Source: Methanobacteriota archaeon
GTDB taxonomy: Archaea > Thermoplasmatota > Thermoplasmata > Methanomassiliicoccales > Methanomethylophilaceae
Assembly: GCA_012719315.1 (NCBI GenBank)
Contig: JAAYAP010000061.1
Location: 1 to 18,167, forward strand
Reading direction: 5' to 3'
Length of the DNA: 18,167 nt
Translations under genes and position numbers: made by a program
The notes under the pieces: model-generated
Seen by the model: the letters and a program-made list of their open reading frames with translations, nothing else
Told to the model about the DNA's origin: nothing
Database searches by the model: none
Shown: piece by piece, positions 1 to 7,211 of the stretch
How positions within the stretch are numbered: position 1 is the first letter of the stretch
How the letters are laid out: each line of letters opens with the position of its first letter

Positions 1-1006
1 CGACCGCCCTGGAGTTCTCCCCCAGCTTCCGCCTCATCGCCTCGTCCCCCAGAAGGGCGTTGAGCGCCCGGGACAGCATCTGCGGGTCGTCGGGCGGCAC
101 GTACAGCCCGCCGCCGCACACCGTGCCCGGCAGGCCGTCGACGTCGGTGCAGACGATCGGGCAGCCGTAGGACATCGCCTCGAGTGCCGCCAGACCGTAT
201 GATTCGTAGCGGGACGGCATCACGAACAGCTTGCATGAGCCCATCAGGCGCGCCTTCTCCTCCTCGGAGACCCAGCCGCGCAGCTCGATCCTGTCCTCCA
301 ACCCGCGCTTGTCGATCATCTTGCGGAGCCTCTGCTCCTCGGGACCTTTACCGCAGATGATCAGTTTATGGTCCACCTCCTCCATCGCCTCGATCAAACG
401 GTCGATGCCCTTAGTGCGCACCAGCCTCCCGAGCGAGAGGATGAAGTCCCCTTCCCCGGCACCCGGTTCGGGCAGCAGGCTGAGACAGGGTTTGGCGGTG
501 GTCACCATCTCGGGCGGTATGCCTCTCCTGACGAGGTCGTCGCGCACGTGGTCGCTGACGCTGATGATGTGGTCGAAGGTGTCGAGGGACAGTCTGAAGA
601 TGCTGTCGTTGATCTCCGAGAGCACCCGTTGCATGCCCACTCCCTCCCCCCACATGTTATGGAAGGTGAAGATCTTCTTGCCACCGTACCTGCCGAGGTC
701 CCGGCTGTACGACGGCGCCCATCTGTAATTGAAGTTGACGATGTCGGCGTCGAGGTCCTCGAGCGTCTCCAACACGCCGTCCGAGGTGATGTACGGAGGG
801 TTGTAGATGTTGATCAGGCGGGACGGCAGCCTGATCACCCGGTAGCCGTCGGCGGTCGTCTCCTCCGGCTCGGTGCCTTTCAGACGTCCCGTGAGTATCG
901 TGACCTCGTGCCCGCGCGAGACCATCTCCTTGGCGATCAGGTGCATGCGGTGCTCGATACCGCCCTTCAACGGGTAGAAGTAGGGGTTGACGTCGACGAC
1001 CTTCAT
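1..1006 (-). CDS. GT4-family glycosyltransferase, 3' end cut by window edge
   Basis: This is a retaining glycosyltransferase with a GT-B fold (GT4 family) that would transfer a sugar from a nucleotide-sugar to a growing glycan on the cytoplasmic side. The visible 335 codons begin MKVVDVNPYFYPLKGGIEH, the usual N-terminal acceptor-domain start with a glycine-rich loop. A middle stretch reads FILSLGRLVRTKGIDRLIEA, the start of the donor-binding domain. Near the end PSRYESYGLAALEAM carries the EX7E motif of GT4 enzymes. About 25 to 45 C-terminal residues should lie beyond base 1. The ATG at 1006 overlaps the TGA of the upstream membrane protein as ATGA, which suggests translational coupling. The exact sugar cannot be read from the sequence; GT4 members next to surface-glycan genes are often mannosyl- or glucosyltransferases. 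Confidence 0.9.
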   Translation of the reverse strand, partial: MKVVDVNPYFYPLKGGIEHRMHLIAKEMVSRGHEVTILTGRLKGTEPEETTADGYRVIRLPSRLINIYNPPYITSDGVLETLEDLDADIVNFNYRWAPSYSRDLGRYGGKKIFTFHNMWGEGVGMQRVLSEINDSIFRLSLDTFDHIISVSDHVRDDLVRRGIPPEMVTTAKPCLSLLPEPGAGEGDFILSLGRLVRTKGIDRLIEAMEEVDHKLIICGKGPEEQRLRKMIDKRGLEDRIELRGWVSEEEKARLMGSCKLFVMPSRYESYGLAALEAMSYGCPIVCTDVDGLPGTVCGGGLYVPPDDPQMLSRALNALLGDEAMRRKLGENSRAV

Positions 1007-1593
1007 GCGACCAGCCCCGTCCTCTTCCTCTTGATGAAGGCGGCCGCCATGCTGAGCGCGATGACGGCGACGATGAAGATCAGCGTGATGCTCTGGGCGT
1101 CGGGTCCGCTGAAATAGGCGTAGAAGAACGAGCTCATCAGCATGATCGCCCCGTACTTGAGCAGGCAGCCCAGGGCCACGTATGACAGCGCCCTGCCGAT
1201 CCTCCATGAATCGATGATGCTGATGAACGCCCCCGCGAAGGGTATCATCGGCGCGACGCGGTTGACCAGCAGGATCCTCTCGTCACTGACGACGAGGAAA
1301 TCGACATAGCGGTCGGCCACGGCCTTGATCCTCCTCGGTATGCGGATCCTCTCGACCACTGCGTACAGCAGGCCGATGCCGGCGATCTCGGCGACGACCG
1401 CCGTGCAGAGTATCGCCGCCCCCCAAGGGACCGTGGGATCGTACATGAACGCGATGATGAAGAACAGTTCCGGAAGAGTCGGGAAGACGACCGCGTCGAT
1501 GAAGAAGATCAGGAAGACGAACACCAGGATCCCCCAGGCCCCGTACGGGCCGAAGACGTCGTACATCCAATCCCCTATGCTGAACACCCTCAT
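1003..1593 (-). CDS. DedA/VTT-like multi-pass membrane protein
   Basis: This 196-residue protein is strongly hydrophobic, with four or five likely membrane segments (roughly residues 16-42, 55-80, 105-130, 135-158 and 166-187) and a basic tail, KRKRTG. Its layout resembles DedA/VTT proteins, which are linked to lipid flipping and envelope homeostasis. The acidic FIDAVVFPTLPELFF near the N-terminus matches the re-entrant FxxxxxPxxP area, and NRVAPMIPFAGAFISI resembles the family's R-x3-P-x2-P-x-G stretch. The match is by eye only, so the family call is tentative while membrane location is firm. The chosen ATG follows GGGAGG with only one base between, an unusually tight spacing; the next in-frame ATG is nine codons on. 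It is coupled to the GT4 gene downstream, suggesting a shared envelope role. Confidence 0.7.
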   Translation of the reverse strand: MRVFSIGDWMYDVFGPYGAWGILVFVFLIFFIDAVVFPTLPELFFIIAFMYDPTVPWGAAILCTAVVAEIAGIGLLYAVVERIRIPRRIKAVADRYVDFLVVSDERILLVNRVAPMIPFAGAFISIIDSWRIGRALSYVALGCLLKYGAIMLMSSFFYAYFSGPDAQSITLIFIVAVIALSMAAAFIKRKRTGLVA

Positions 1594-1682
1594 GCCTCCC
1601 GGACGGCGCCATCGTCCGTGCGTGCGGACCCGATGGCGGCGATCTGCCTGCAGACTCCCATCGTATCGACCTGTTGCATACG

Positions 1683-1702
1683 ATGATGCCTTGACGCATC
1701 AT
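1683..1702. repeat. Inverted repeat at the promoter of the DedA/VTT-like gene
   Basis: ATGATGC and GCATCAT form perfect 7-bp arms around the 6-bp spacer CTTGAC. The right arm runs into the minus-strand TATA-like element at 1701-1706, so a dimeric regulator bound here could block TBP. The symmetry is seen directly; the operator role is inference. Confidence 0.45.
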
Positions 1703-1709
1703 AAAACAT
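1699..1709 (-). promoter_or_regulatory. Candidate TATA box for the DedA/VTT-like and GT4 pair
   Basis: On the minus strand this reads ATGTTTTATGA, the most AT-rich spot between the NDK gene and the membrane-protein gene. A start point about 26 bp on would give a leader of roughly 85 nt. The rest of 1594-1800 contains the inverted repeat, two hairpins and no convincing gene. Confidence 0.4.
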
Positions 1710-1765
1710 TGCGCAGAACCCGCGATGCGCCCGTGTCATGCGTCTGCCGCCGTAAGATGCGGTAC

Positions 1766-1800
1766 GGGGGGCACGGAGGCCCCCCTCCCGCGATGCGGGA
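1766..1800 (-). terminator. Two GC-rich hairpins directly after the NDK stop
   Basis: Next to the NDK stop, 1786-1800 is a perfect hairpin: six-base arms (TCCCGC and GCGGGA) around a three-base loop that reads AUC in the transcript. Immediately beyond it, 1766-1771 (six G) and 1780-1785 (six C) form a second stem with an eight-base loop. There is no U-tract. A transcription-ending or 3'-end stabilising role for the L7Ae operon mRNA is inferred. Confidence 0.5.
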
Positions 1801-2256
1801 TCACTCGTAGATCCACTTGTCCATGGTCCTGTCGTAGGACAGGAGCTCTTCAGGTCTGAAGAAGATCCCGATCTCCCTCGTCGCCGACTCGGGCGAGTCG
1901 GATCCGTGGATCAGGTTCACGCCGGTGACCATCCCGAGATCGCCGCGGATCGTGCCCGGGGCGGAATCCTGAGGGTTGGTCTTGCCCATGATGTTCCTGC
2001 AGACCGCGACCGCGTTGTCGCCCTCCCACACCATCGCCAGCACGGGGCCGGAGGTGATGTAGTCGATGAGCGAGCCGTAGAATCCCTTCCCCTTGTGCTC
2101 GCCATAGTGGTTCTCGGCGACCTCCCTGGGGATCCGCATCAGCTTCATCGCGACGAGCTTGAGGCCCTTCCGCTCGAAGCGGGAGACGATGTCTCCGCAC
2201 AATCCCCTCTGGACGCCGTCGGGCTTGACCATCAGATATGTCTTCTCCATGACCAT
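1801..2256 (-). CDS. ndk: Nucleoside diphosphate kinase
   Basis: The enzyme moves the gamma phosphate between nucleoside tri- and diphosphates through a phosphohistidine, balancing cytoplasmic NTP pools. The 151-residue product has the usual family length. It shows the N-terminal YLMVKPDGVQRG strand and the catalytic signature NLIHGSDSPESA, with the active-site histidine at residue 117. The ATG at 2256 is preferred over the second ATG two codons later because AAGGAGTGA lies six bases upstream of it. That ribosome-binding site overlaps the L24e stop codon, so the gene is the last of the L7Ae-S28e-L24e-NDK operon. In many euryarchaea the next gene is the translation initiation factor infB; here the operon ends with hairpins instead. 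Confidence 0.97.
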   Translation of the reverse strand: MVMEKTYLMVKPDGVQRGLCGDIVSRFERKGLKLVAMKLMRIPREVAENHYGEHKGKGFYGSLIDYITSGPVLAMVWEGDNAVAVCRNIMGKTNPQDSAPGTIRGDLGMVTGVNLIHGSDSPESATREIGIFFRPEELLSYDRTMDKWIYE

Positions 2257-2262
2257 CCGGAC

Positions 2263-2271
2263 TCACTCCTT
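2263..2271 (-). promoter_or_regulatory. Ribosome-binding site of ndk overlapping the L24e stop
   Basis: AAGGAGTGA on the minus strand includes the L24e TGA. The spacing of six bases to the ATG at 2256 decides that start over the ATG two codons later. Confidence 0.7.
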
Positions 2272-2481
2272 CTTCTCTCTGGCCCGTTTGCGGGCATCCT
2301 TCTCGATCGCCGCCTTCTCGGTCCACGCCGTGGTCCTGGCCACCCTCTTCATGAGGATCATGTTCTTGTAGCACTTGTTGGCGTCGAAATGAAGGACGGT
2401 CCCGTCCTTCTTCACGTACATCTTGCCGGTTCCGGGTTCGATCACCTGGCCGCAGAACGAGCATTTCCTCTCTTCAACCAT
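2263..2481 (-). CDS. rpl24e: Large-subunit ribosomal protein L24e
   Basis: L24e is a small zinc-ribbon-type protein of the archaeal and eukaryotic large ribosomal subunit. The product (72 residues) starts MVEERKCSFCGQVIEPGTG, continues KMYVKKDGTVLHFDANKCYKN, and ends in a charged helix rich in Lys, Arg and Glu. The first CxxC pair and a third cysteine in NKC are present. The position that is the fourth cysteine in many archaeal homologues (F-C-S-S-K-C) is Asp here. I chose the ATG at 2481 because AGGTGA sits five bases upstream; an in-frame GTG at 2490 overlaps the S28e stop as GTGA and would add three residues. It lies five bases after S28e and six bases before ndk. Confidence 0.95.
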   Translation of the reverse strand: MVEERKCSFCGQVIEPGTGKMYVKKDGTVLHFDANKCYKNMILMKRVARTTAWTEKAAIEKDARKRAREKKE

Positions 2482-2486
2482 GCGAT

Positions 2487-2702
2487 TCACCTGCCCATCC
2501 CGAGTTTTCTGGCCTCTCTCGAGGTCTCTCTCAACATGAGTATGTCGCCCATCCTCACAGGACCCATGATGTTCCTGGTGATTATCCTCCCCTTGTCGCG
2601 GCCGTCCAGTACACGGACCTTGACCTGTGTGGCCTCACCGGTCATGCCGGTGCGTCCGATGATCTCGACGACCTCGGAGGGGATGCTGTCGATGCTAACC
2701 AT
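2487..2702 (-). CDS. rps28e: Small-subunit ribosomal protein S28e
   Basis: S28e is an OB-fold protein near the mRNA exit of the archaeal/eukaryotic small ribosomal subunit. The 71-residue product matches the family along its whole length, with GRTGMTGEATQVKVRVLDG followed by GRIITRNIMGPVRMGDIL and the basic C-terminal REARKL. The ATG at 2702 is preceded by AGGTGA with five bases between. It is 11 bases after the L7Ae stop, in the conserved archaeal order L7Ae-S28e-L24e. Confidence 0.97.
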   Translation of the reverse strand: MVSIDSIPSEVVEIIGRTGMTGEATQVKVRVLDGRDKGRIITRNIMGPVRMGDILMLRETSREARKLGMGR

Positions 2703-2713
2703 TCAGCTCACCT

Positions 2714-3079
2714 TCAGCTCTTCAGGGATTTGACTGCCTGGGCGATCTCGTCACATATGGGCTTGCCCTTGCCGACATCGAGGATCGCGATGGAAGCCGT
2801 GGGCTTCTCGAGTCCGATGGCGTTGCCGAGCTCGGCCTTGCTGGGGACGTACACGTAGGGTACGTTCCTCTCCTCGCACAATGCGGGCATGTGCGCGAGG
2901 ATCTCCTGGGGGTCGACGTCGACCGCCATGATCACGATCGAGGCGTCGCCGCGCTCGACGGCCTTGGTGACTTCGTTCGTTCCTTTCTTGATCTTCCCGC
3001 CGTCCCTTGCGATCTCCGCGAGGGAGTAGGCTTTGTCGGAAAGTTCCTTGGGAGTCTCGAATTTTACAAATACAGACAT
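2714..3079 (-). CDS. rpl7ae: Ribosomal protein L7Ae, kink-turn binding
   Basis: L7Ae binds kink-turn RNA. In archaea it serves in the large ribosomal subunit, in box C/D and H/ACA guide RNPs, and in RNase P. The 121-residue product has the normal archaeal length and carries the RNA-contact signature GGKIKKGTNEVTKAVERG at residues 27-44 and the DVDPQEILAHMPALCEE helix. It is the first gene of the four-gene operon. A strong TATA box lies at 3155-3166 and the ATG is preceded by GAGGT with a seven-base spacer. The predicted 55-nt leader holds structured RNA flanked by GA dinucleotides, which could let the protein regulate its own mRNA, as has been reported for archaeal L7Ae. Confidence 0.97.
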   Translation of the reverse strand: MSVFVKFETPKELSDKAYSLAEIARDGGKIKKGTNEVTKAVERGDASIVIMAVDVDPQEILAHMPALCEERNVPYVYVPSKAELGNAIGLEKPTASIAILDVGKGKPICDEIAQAVKSLKS

Positions 3080-3088
3080 TTTAATTAC

Positions 3089-3135
3089 CTCTTTCCGGTG
3101 AAACCACCGTCATCATTCATCGGCTCTTAAAGAGC
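3089..3135 (-). promoter_or_regulatory. Structured 5' leader of the L7Ae operon
   Basis: In the mRNA, CGGUG and CACCG (3105-3109 and 3096-3100) pair around a GUUU loop, with GA immediately on both outer sides, the non-canonical half of a kink-turn. Upstream, GCUCUUUAAGAGC (3135-3123) is palindromic. Its CUCUUU half (3134-3129) can pair either locally or with AAAGAG at 3094-3089, which overlaps the ribosome-binding site. A canonical C-stem next to the GA pairs is not obvious, so a true kink-turn is unproven. Confidence 0.4.
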
Positions 3136-3154
3136 AGACCGGCTTAATCCCTGT

Positions 3155-3166
3155 TAGTATATAACC
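3155..3166 (-). promoter_or_regulatory. TATA box of the L7Ae operon
   Basis: GGTTATATACTA on the minus strand is a strong archaeal TATA element. A start about 26 bp downstream falls near 3135, at the edge of a 13-bp palindrome, leaving a leader of about 55 nt. The box begins 17 bp after the flippase stop. Confidence 0.75.
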
Positions 3167-3182
3167 GTTGAGGGGGGAGGGT

Positions 3183-4730
3183 TCACCTGTCGAGATGCTT
3201 CTGCAACGACGCCGGCAGGAAACCGGCCATGACCCCGCGTTCGTCGCGCGTCAGGCCGAACCTGAACATCAGCAGCATGTAGGCGAGCATGCTGACGACG
3301 AACAGCGGCAGGATGTCGATCCAGGTCTGACCGGGCATCCAGACCGTGCTCAGCAGGTATCCCGCGCCCCACAGGATCAGGAAGCCCAGGTAGCTCAGCG
3401 CCATCGGCTTGACCAACCCCGCGACCGGGGCCGACATGAGCCGCGCCGAATACGCGGGCAGGAACACCAGCCGCAGGACCGCCATCGACGCCACCCATGC
3501 CAGCGCGACCCCCGTGAACCCCCAGTCCGTGAAGGCGAGGACCGTCACGGCCAGCACCACGTTCGACAAACCCATGAGGATCGTGAACGCCGCCACCGGC
3601 CTCACCCTCTTGAACATGATCGGGACCGCCTCCAGCACGCGCGTGGAGCAGGTTCCCACCTGCACCGGCGTCATCAGGATCACCAGGTAGGCGAGATGCG
3701 CGAAATCGGCACCGACCCACATCGTCAGTATCGGCACGGCGTACACGCACAGGAACGCCAGCGGGAACGCCATGAGCAGCCCCGTGAATTTCGTGAACAG
3801 GCCGAGCACGTATCCGATCCGCGCCTGGTCCCCTTGCGAGTAATGGTAGTAGATCACCGGGATGAAGACCGCGGTGACCGAGAAACAGGCGGTGCTGATC
3901 ATCGAGACCATGTTGACCACGATGGCGAACTCCCCCTGCGCCGCCGCTCCCATGAAGAGGTTGACGACGATCAACGAGGTCTGGATGAACAGCAGCGTCC
4001 CCAGGTTGCCCAGGCTCGACCAGGCGCTGAGGCCCATCATCTCCTTCATCAGCGCACGGTCGAAATGACGCAGTCGTACCTTCAATCCGGGTTCGAGGCG
4101 CCGAGCCAGCAGCGCCATGGTGACGAACAGCCCGACAGATGACAGCAGATAGCCCGTCCCCACGTGGACCAGGGAAGGGGACGTGCATGCGAAGAGGACC
4201 ACGATCAGCGCCACCTGGACGACGATCTGGACGATGCGCACGGTGTACACGACGTACAGCCGGTTGCGGGCGGCGAAGATGTTGTCGTAGCAGGTGGCGA
4301 CCGACAGCACGAGCGCCGAGACCATCACCATCGCGAACATCGTCTGGACATCGGCCGCCTGCCCCGGGCCGATGTTGAAGATGTACGGCGACGCGTACGA
4401 GAGGACCATCGCCAAGGGCAGGATCACGGCCGCGGCCGCCGCCATGCTCAGGTACGAGGTGCTGTAGACCTTGCCGACCTCGGTGCCGTCGCCTCCCTGC
4501 ACGGCGATCACCATGTACCGGGACACGGCGCCGGAGATCGCATCGGAGGTGACCATCACGTACACGGTGACCGATGCCGCCAGTGGGATGATACCGTACA
4601 TGGCGATGCCGAGCTCGCCGATGTAGAACGGGACCATCACCAGGCCGATCACCGCGGTGACCGCGGTGCGCGCCAGGTTGGTGACCATGTTGATCGCCAC
4701 CTTGTTCGAGAAACGGTCGGACGCCGTCAT
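3183..4730 (-). CDS. Wzx-like lipid-linked oligosaccharide flippase (MOP superfamily)
   Basis: The protein should carry lipid-linked glycans across the cytoplasmic membrane. The 515-residue product has about 12 to 14 hydrophobic segments spread over its whole length, the usual size and layout of polysaccharide-biosynthesis MOP transporters. The N-terminal region, with NMVTNLARTAVTAVIGLVMV followed by PFYIGELGIAMYGI, is typical of the family. I chose the ATG at 4730, giving MTASDRFSNK, because it overlaps the upstream stop as ATGA and matches the family N-terminus. The open frame runs on to 5123, but that extension is an out-of-frame Arg/Gly-rich shadow of the GT-C gene. It is the last gene of a four-gene overlapping operon, so it probably exports what the upstream transferases make. 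Confidence 0.9.
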   Translation of the reverse strand: MTASDRFSNKVAINMVTNLARTAVTAVIGLVMVPFYIGELGIAMYGIIPLAASVTVYVMVTSDAISGAVSRYMVIAVQGGDGTEVGKVYSTSYLSMAAAAAVILPLAMVLSYASPYIFNIGPGQAADVQTMFAMVMVSALVLSVATCYDNIFAARNRLYVVYTVRIVQIVVQVALIVVLFACTSPSLVHVGTGYLLSSVGLFVTMALLARRLEPGLKVRLRHFDRALMKEMMGLSAWSSLGNLGTLLFIQTSLIVVNLFMGAAAQGEFAIVVNMVSMISTACFSVTAVFIPVIYYHYSQGDQARIGYVLGLFTKFTGLLMAFPLAFLCVYAVPILTMWVGADFAHLAYLVILMTPVQVGTCSTRVLEAVPIMFKRVRPVAAFTILMGLSNVVLAVTVLAFTDWGFTGVALAWVASMAVLRLVFLPAYSARLMSAPVAGLVKPMALSYLGFLILWGAGYLLSTVWMPGQTWIDILPLFVVSMLAYMLLMFRFGLTRDERGVMAGFLPASLQKHLDR

Positions 4731-6133
4731 CGGGCGGGTCTCCCGGAGCGGGCACGGACGCGTTCGACCAGTGCCCCGCCCCATTCCGCCCGGACGACGG
4801 CCAGCAGCCCCAGGTACTGGACGGCGGCGGCGGAGACGTAGACCGCGAAGAACGGGACCGCCCCGTGGTCGCCGTCGTACATCATCGCGGCGGCGGCCAT
4901 CATCGCCTCGATGGACGGCATACCCGCGAACACCGCCATGTTCGTGAGCAGCGCCGTGCAGCCCGCGACGACGAAGAGCACCGCGCCGAGGGAGATCAGG
5001 ATCCAGCCGACACGGAGTCCGCGGTCGCCCGCGGCCAGGAAGAACACCAGGAACGGCATGACGAACACCAGGTACCTCGCGGGCGCGGGGAACAGCATCA
5101 TGACGACGAACACCATCAGGCACCCTTTGAGCAGCAGGCCGTCCGCCTCTTCGCGGCCGCGCCTGACGATCAGATAGGAGAAGGCCAGGGACAGCGGCAC
5201 CAGCAGCGCGTAGACCAGGATGCGTACGATGCTCCCGACCTGCATCAGCGAGATCTTGTTCACGGACGAGACCCGGTCGGTGAGGAAGCGGAAGCAGGAC
5301 ATCACGTCGCCCTCCAGGATCTGCGGCATCAGCACCGCCAGCGCCACCAGCGCGATCCCCGCGAAGGCGAGCAGCACATGCTTCGCGGTCTCCCCCGTGC
5401 CCCTGTACCTGGCGATGACGTAGGCGAGCAGCAGCGGGCAGATGAACAGGGGGAAGAACTTGGTCAGCACCGCCAGCGAGATCATCGCTCCCGCGAGGAA
5501 GGTGTTGCCCCGCCTCAGCAGCATGATGCTCAGCAGGGTCATGACGATGCAGACGGTGTCGAACATCCCGTCGACGGAGGAGGTGAGGATGATCAGCGGG
5601 CAGAGGAACACCAGCGCGAAGCCGGCGACGGCCTTACGCCGGTCGCCGGTCATCTCGGACACCAGCCTGTACACCAGATAGGCGGCGGCGATGTCGAAGG
5701 CGAACAGCATGATGCTCAGGGAGAAGTTGAAGACGAGGTCGGTGGTCATCGCCGTCATCGGGAAGAAGGCGGCCAGCAGCCGCGCCATCCCGTCCATCGA
5801 AGCGGAGTCGGAGAAGGCCGGCAGCTGCAACGCCTCCAGGGCCAATGTGCCCAGCTCGCCGACGCCCAGGAGCATGGTCTGGACCGCCGACAGCGCCCCC
5901 AGCATGTACCCCCACACCGGGGTGTAATAGTACCCTTCCAGTCCGTACAACCCCTCGCCTGCCTGCAGGTTGCGGACGATGACCGCCCAATAATTGGAAT
6001 CGTAGGCGCCGATCAACGGCATGACCGCCAGCCTCACGACCAGTCCGATCACGACGATCAGCAGCAACGGGTGCACGGACGACAGCAGCCAGTCGACCGT
6101 CCGCCGGAACGGATGCGCGGGCGGCTCAGGCAC
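4727..6133 (-). CDS. GT-C-like membrane glycosyltransferase (GT87/DUF2029 style)
   Basis: This polytopic protein (468 residues from the GTG at 6133) has a dozen or so membrane segments. After the first one comes a short loop with GAYDSNYWAVIVRNLQAGEG and YGLEGYYYTPVWGYMLGA. That pattern, an acidic residue after TM1 and then a G-x-x-x-Y-x-x-x-x-Y-x-P-x-x-G-Y stretch, is typical of GT87 and related GT-C enzymes, which use polyprenyl-phosphate sugars on the outer face of the membrane. Asp45 is the likely catalytic-site residue. The start is uncertain: GTG at 6133 follows GGGGGGTGC by six bases and overlaps the upstream TGA by eight bases, while a TTG at 6154 would add seven residues. The 3' end overlaps the flippase gene as ATGA. 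The substrate cannot be named. Confidence 0.75.
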   Translation of the reverse strand: MPEPPAHPFRRTVDWLLSSVHPLLLIVVIGLVVRLAVMPLIGAYDSNYWAVIVRNLQAGEGLYGLEGYYYTPVWGYMLGALSAVQTMLLGVGELGTLALEALQLPAFSDSASMDGMARLLAAFFPMTAMTTDLVFNFSLSIMLFAFDIAAAYLVYRLVSEMTGDRRKAVAGFALVFLCPLIILTSSVDGMFDTVCIVMTLLSIMLLRRGNTFLAGAMISLAVLTKFFPLFICPLLLAYVIARYRGTGETAKHVLLAFAGIALVALAVLMPQILEGDVMSCFRFLTDRVSSVNKISLMQVGSIVRILVYALLVPLSLAFSYLIVRRGREEADGLLLKGCLMVFVVMMLFPAPARYLVFVMPFLVFFLAAGDRGLRVGWILISLGAVLFVVAGCTALLTNMAVFAGMPSIEAMMAAAAMMYDGDHGAVPFFAVYVSAAAVQYLGLLAVVRAEWGGALVERVRARSGRPAR

Positions 6134-7211
6134 GGAACAGCACCCCCCGGACAAGGTAGTGGCCGCCGAAGAATATGTAGAGGGCGGGATCGGTCAGCGC
6201 GCCGTCGGATGCCAAGGAACCGCTCGCCGTCCCGCGGATGCCGTCGCGCGTCGAGTCGACGAGCACAGTGGAATAGGTCAGGCCCGCCGCGATCACCTGC
6301 GCCAGGTCGTCGGTGCGGTAGTAGTCGGGTTTGCCGGCGACCACGACGACCATGCCGTCCGCGGATCTGACCAGCGCGATGCTCGAGTAGCCCGACTCCT
6401 CGAATCCCAGCGAGAGGCAGTCGTCCAACCCGGACGTGTCCAGGCCGAACAGGACGTTGGCGTTGTACAGGCACAGCGCGTCCGTCAGCCCGTCCGCCTC
6501 CGTCTTGCCGGTCGCGGCGCTGACGCCGGCGGTGTTCACGCACTCCCTGCCCAGGAACAGCGTCTGGCCGTCGGCGACCCGGTGCAGTCCGGAGCCGTCG
6601 GTGTAATACCCTCCGATCTCGGAGCCCACCCAGTAGAGCGTCCCGCCGGCATGGATCCATTCGAGGATCGGATCGTCCGGAGCGCCGGCGTACACCTCCG
6701 ACGGCAGGGCGTAGGAGTAGGTGAGAATCCCGACGCCGGCGCTCCCCGCGAGGTCCTGCACCACCTCCGCCAAGGCGGCGGCGTCGCATACACGCACCTC
6801 GGTGAACCCTCTCAGGGCCAAGGTCTTGACTGATTGCTCCACATAGTAACGCTGATCCTGGCGCACCATCCCAGGCAGCTGCGCCACCTCGTCGAAGAAC
6901 CGGTCGTAGCCGTCGTCGAGGTAGATCCACAGCTCGGTGACGGAGACGGCGCCGCGGTTGTCCAGCAGGAGCGCGTCATAGACACTGCCCGCCGACGAGC
7001 TCGCTTCGAAGTCTACGCCGCCCTCGTGCCATTCGGCCTCGGCATCGTACACATAGATGCCCGGATTGTAGGTGACGATGCCGCCCGCCAGCACCAGGGC
7101 GATGATGGCTACCGACATCAGGACGATCGCATCGGGCCTCCGGCCGCCGGGCCTGCCCGGGTCCGCGGACGGTTCAAAGCTTCTTCGTGGTCTCGACCGG
7201 GTCCCATACAT
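6126..7211 (-). CDS. Single-pass exported protein of unknown function
   Basis: I do not recognise this 361-residue protein. It has an Arg/Pro-rich cytoplasmic tail (about residues 1-27), one membrane segment (VLMSVAIIALVLAGGIVTY, about 30-48) and about 310 residues predicted outside. The outer part alternates beta-rich and Rossmann-like segments. GVGILTYSYALPSEV followed by ILEWIHAGGTLYWVGSEIGG resembles class-I amidotransferase-like or DUF4350-like folds, where a domain closes over an extended GG loop, but no catalytic Cys/His pair is evident. The ATG at 7211 overlaps the GT2 gene by 38 bases; an alternative ATG at 7118 sits inside the membrane segment. Sitting between a GT2 and a GT-C enzyme, it may be an accessory subunit or periplasm-facing sensor of glycan assembly. 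This is inferred from context only. Confidence 0.75.
   Translation of the reverse strand: MYGTRSRPRRSFEPSADPGRPGGRRPDAIVLMSVAIIALVLAGGIVTYNPGIYVYDAEAEWHEGGVDFEASSSAGSVYDALLLDNRGAVSVTELWIYLDDGYDRFFDEVAQLPGMVRQDQRYYVEQSVKTLALRGFTEVRVCDAAALAEVVQDLAGSAGVGILTYSYALPSEVYAGAPDDPILEWIHAGGTLYWVGSEIGGYYTDGSGLHRVADGQTLFLGRECVNTAGVSAATGKTEADGLTDALCLYNANVLFGLDTSGLDDCLSLGFEESGYSSIALVRSADGMVVVVAGKPDYYRTDDLAQVIAAGLTYSTVLVDSTRDGIRGTASGSLASDGALTDPALYIFFGGHYLVRGVLFRA

Noticed and set aside
3154..4755. 533-codon minus-strand frame over the flippase
   Set aside because: Low-complexity Gly/Arg/His/Pro product in another frame of the flippase gene, which has clear membrane segments and an ATGA start overlap.
4731..5123. 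N-terminal extension of the flippase
   Set aside because: The extension is an Arg/Gly-rich shadow of the GT-C-like gene, and the family N-terminus begins at the ATG at 4730.
4865..6370. 501-codon open frame on the plus strand
   Set aside because: The product is Gln, His, Arg and Glu rich with no motif, and lies exactly antisense to the GT-C-like gene and the start of the exported-protein gene. It is a GC-driven shadow frame.
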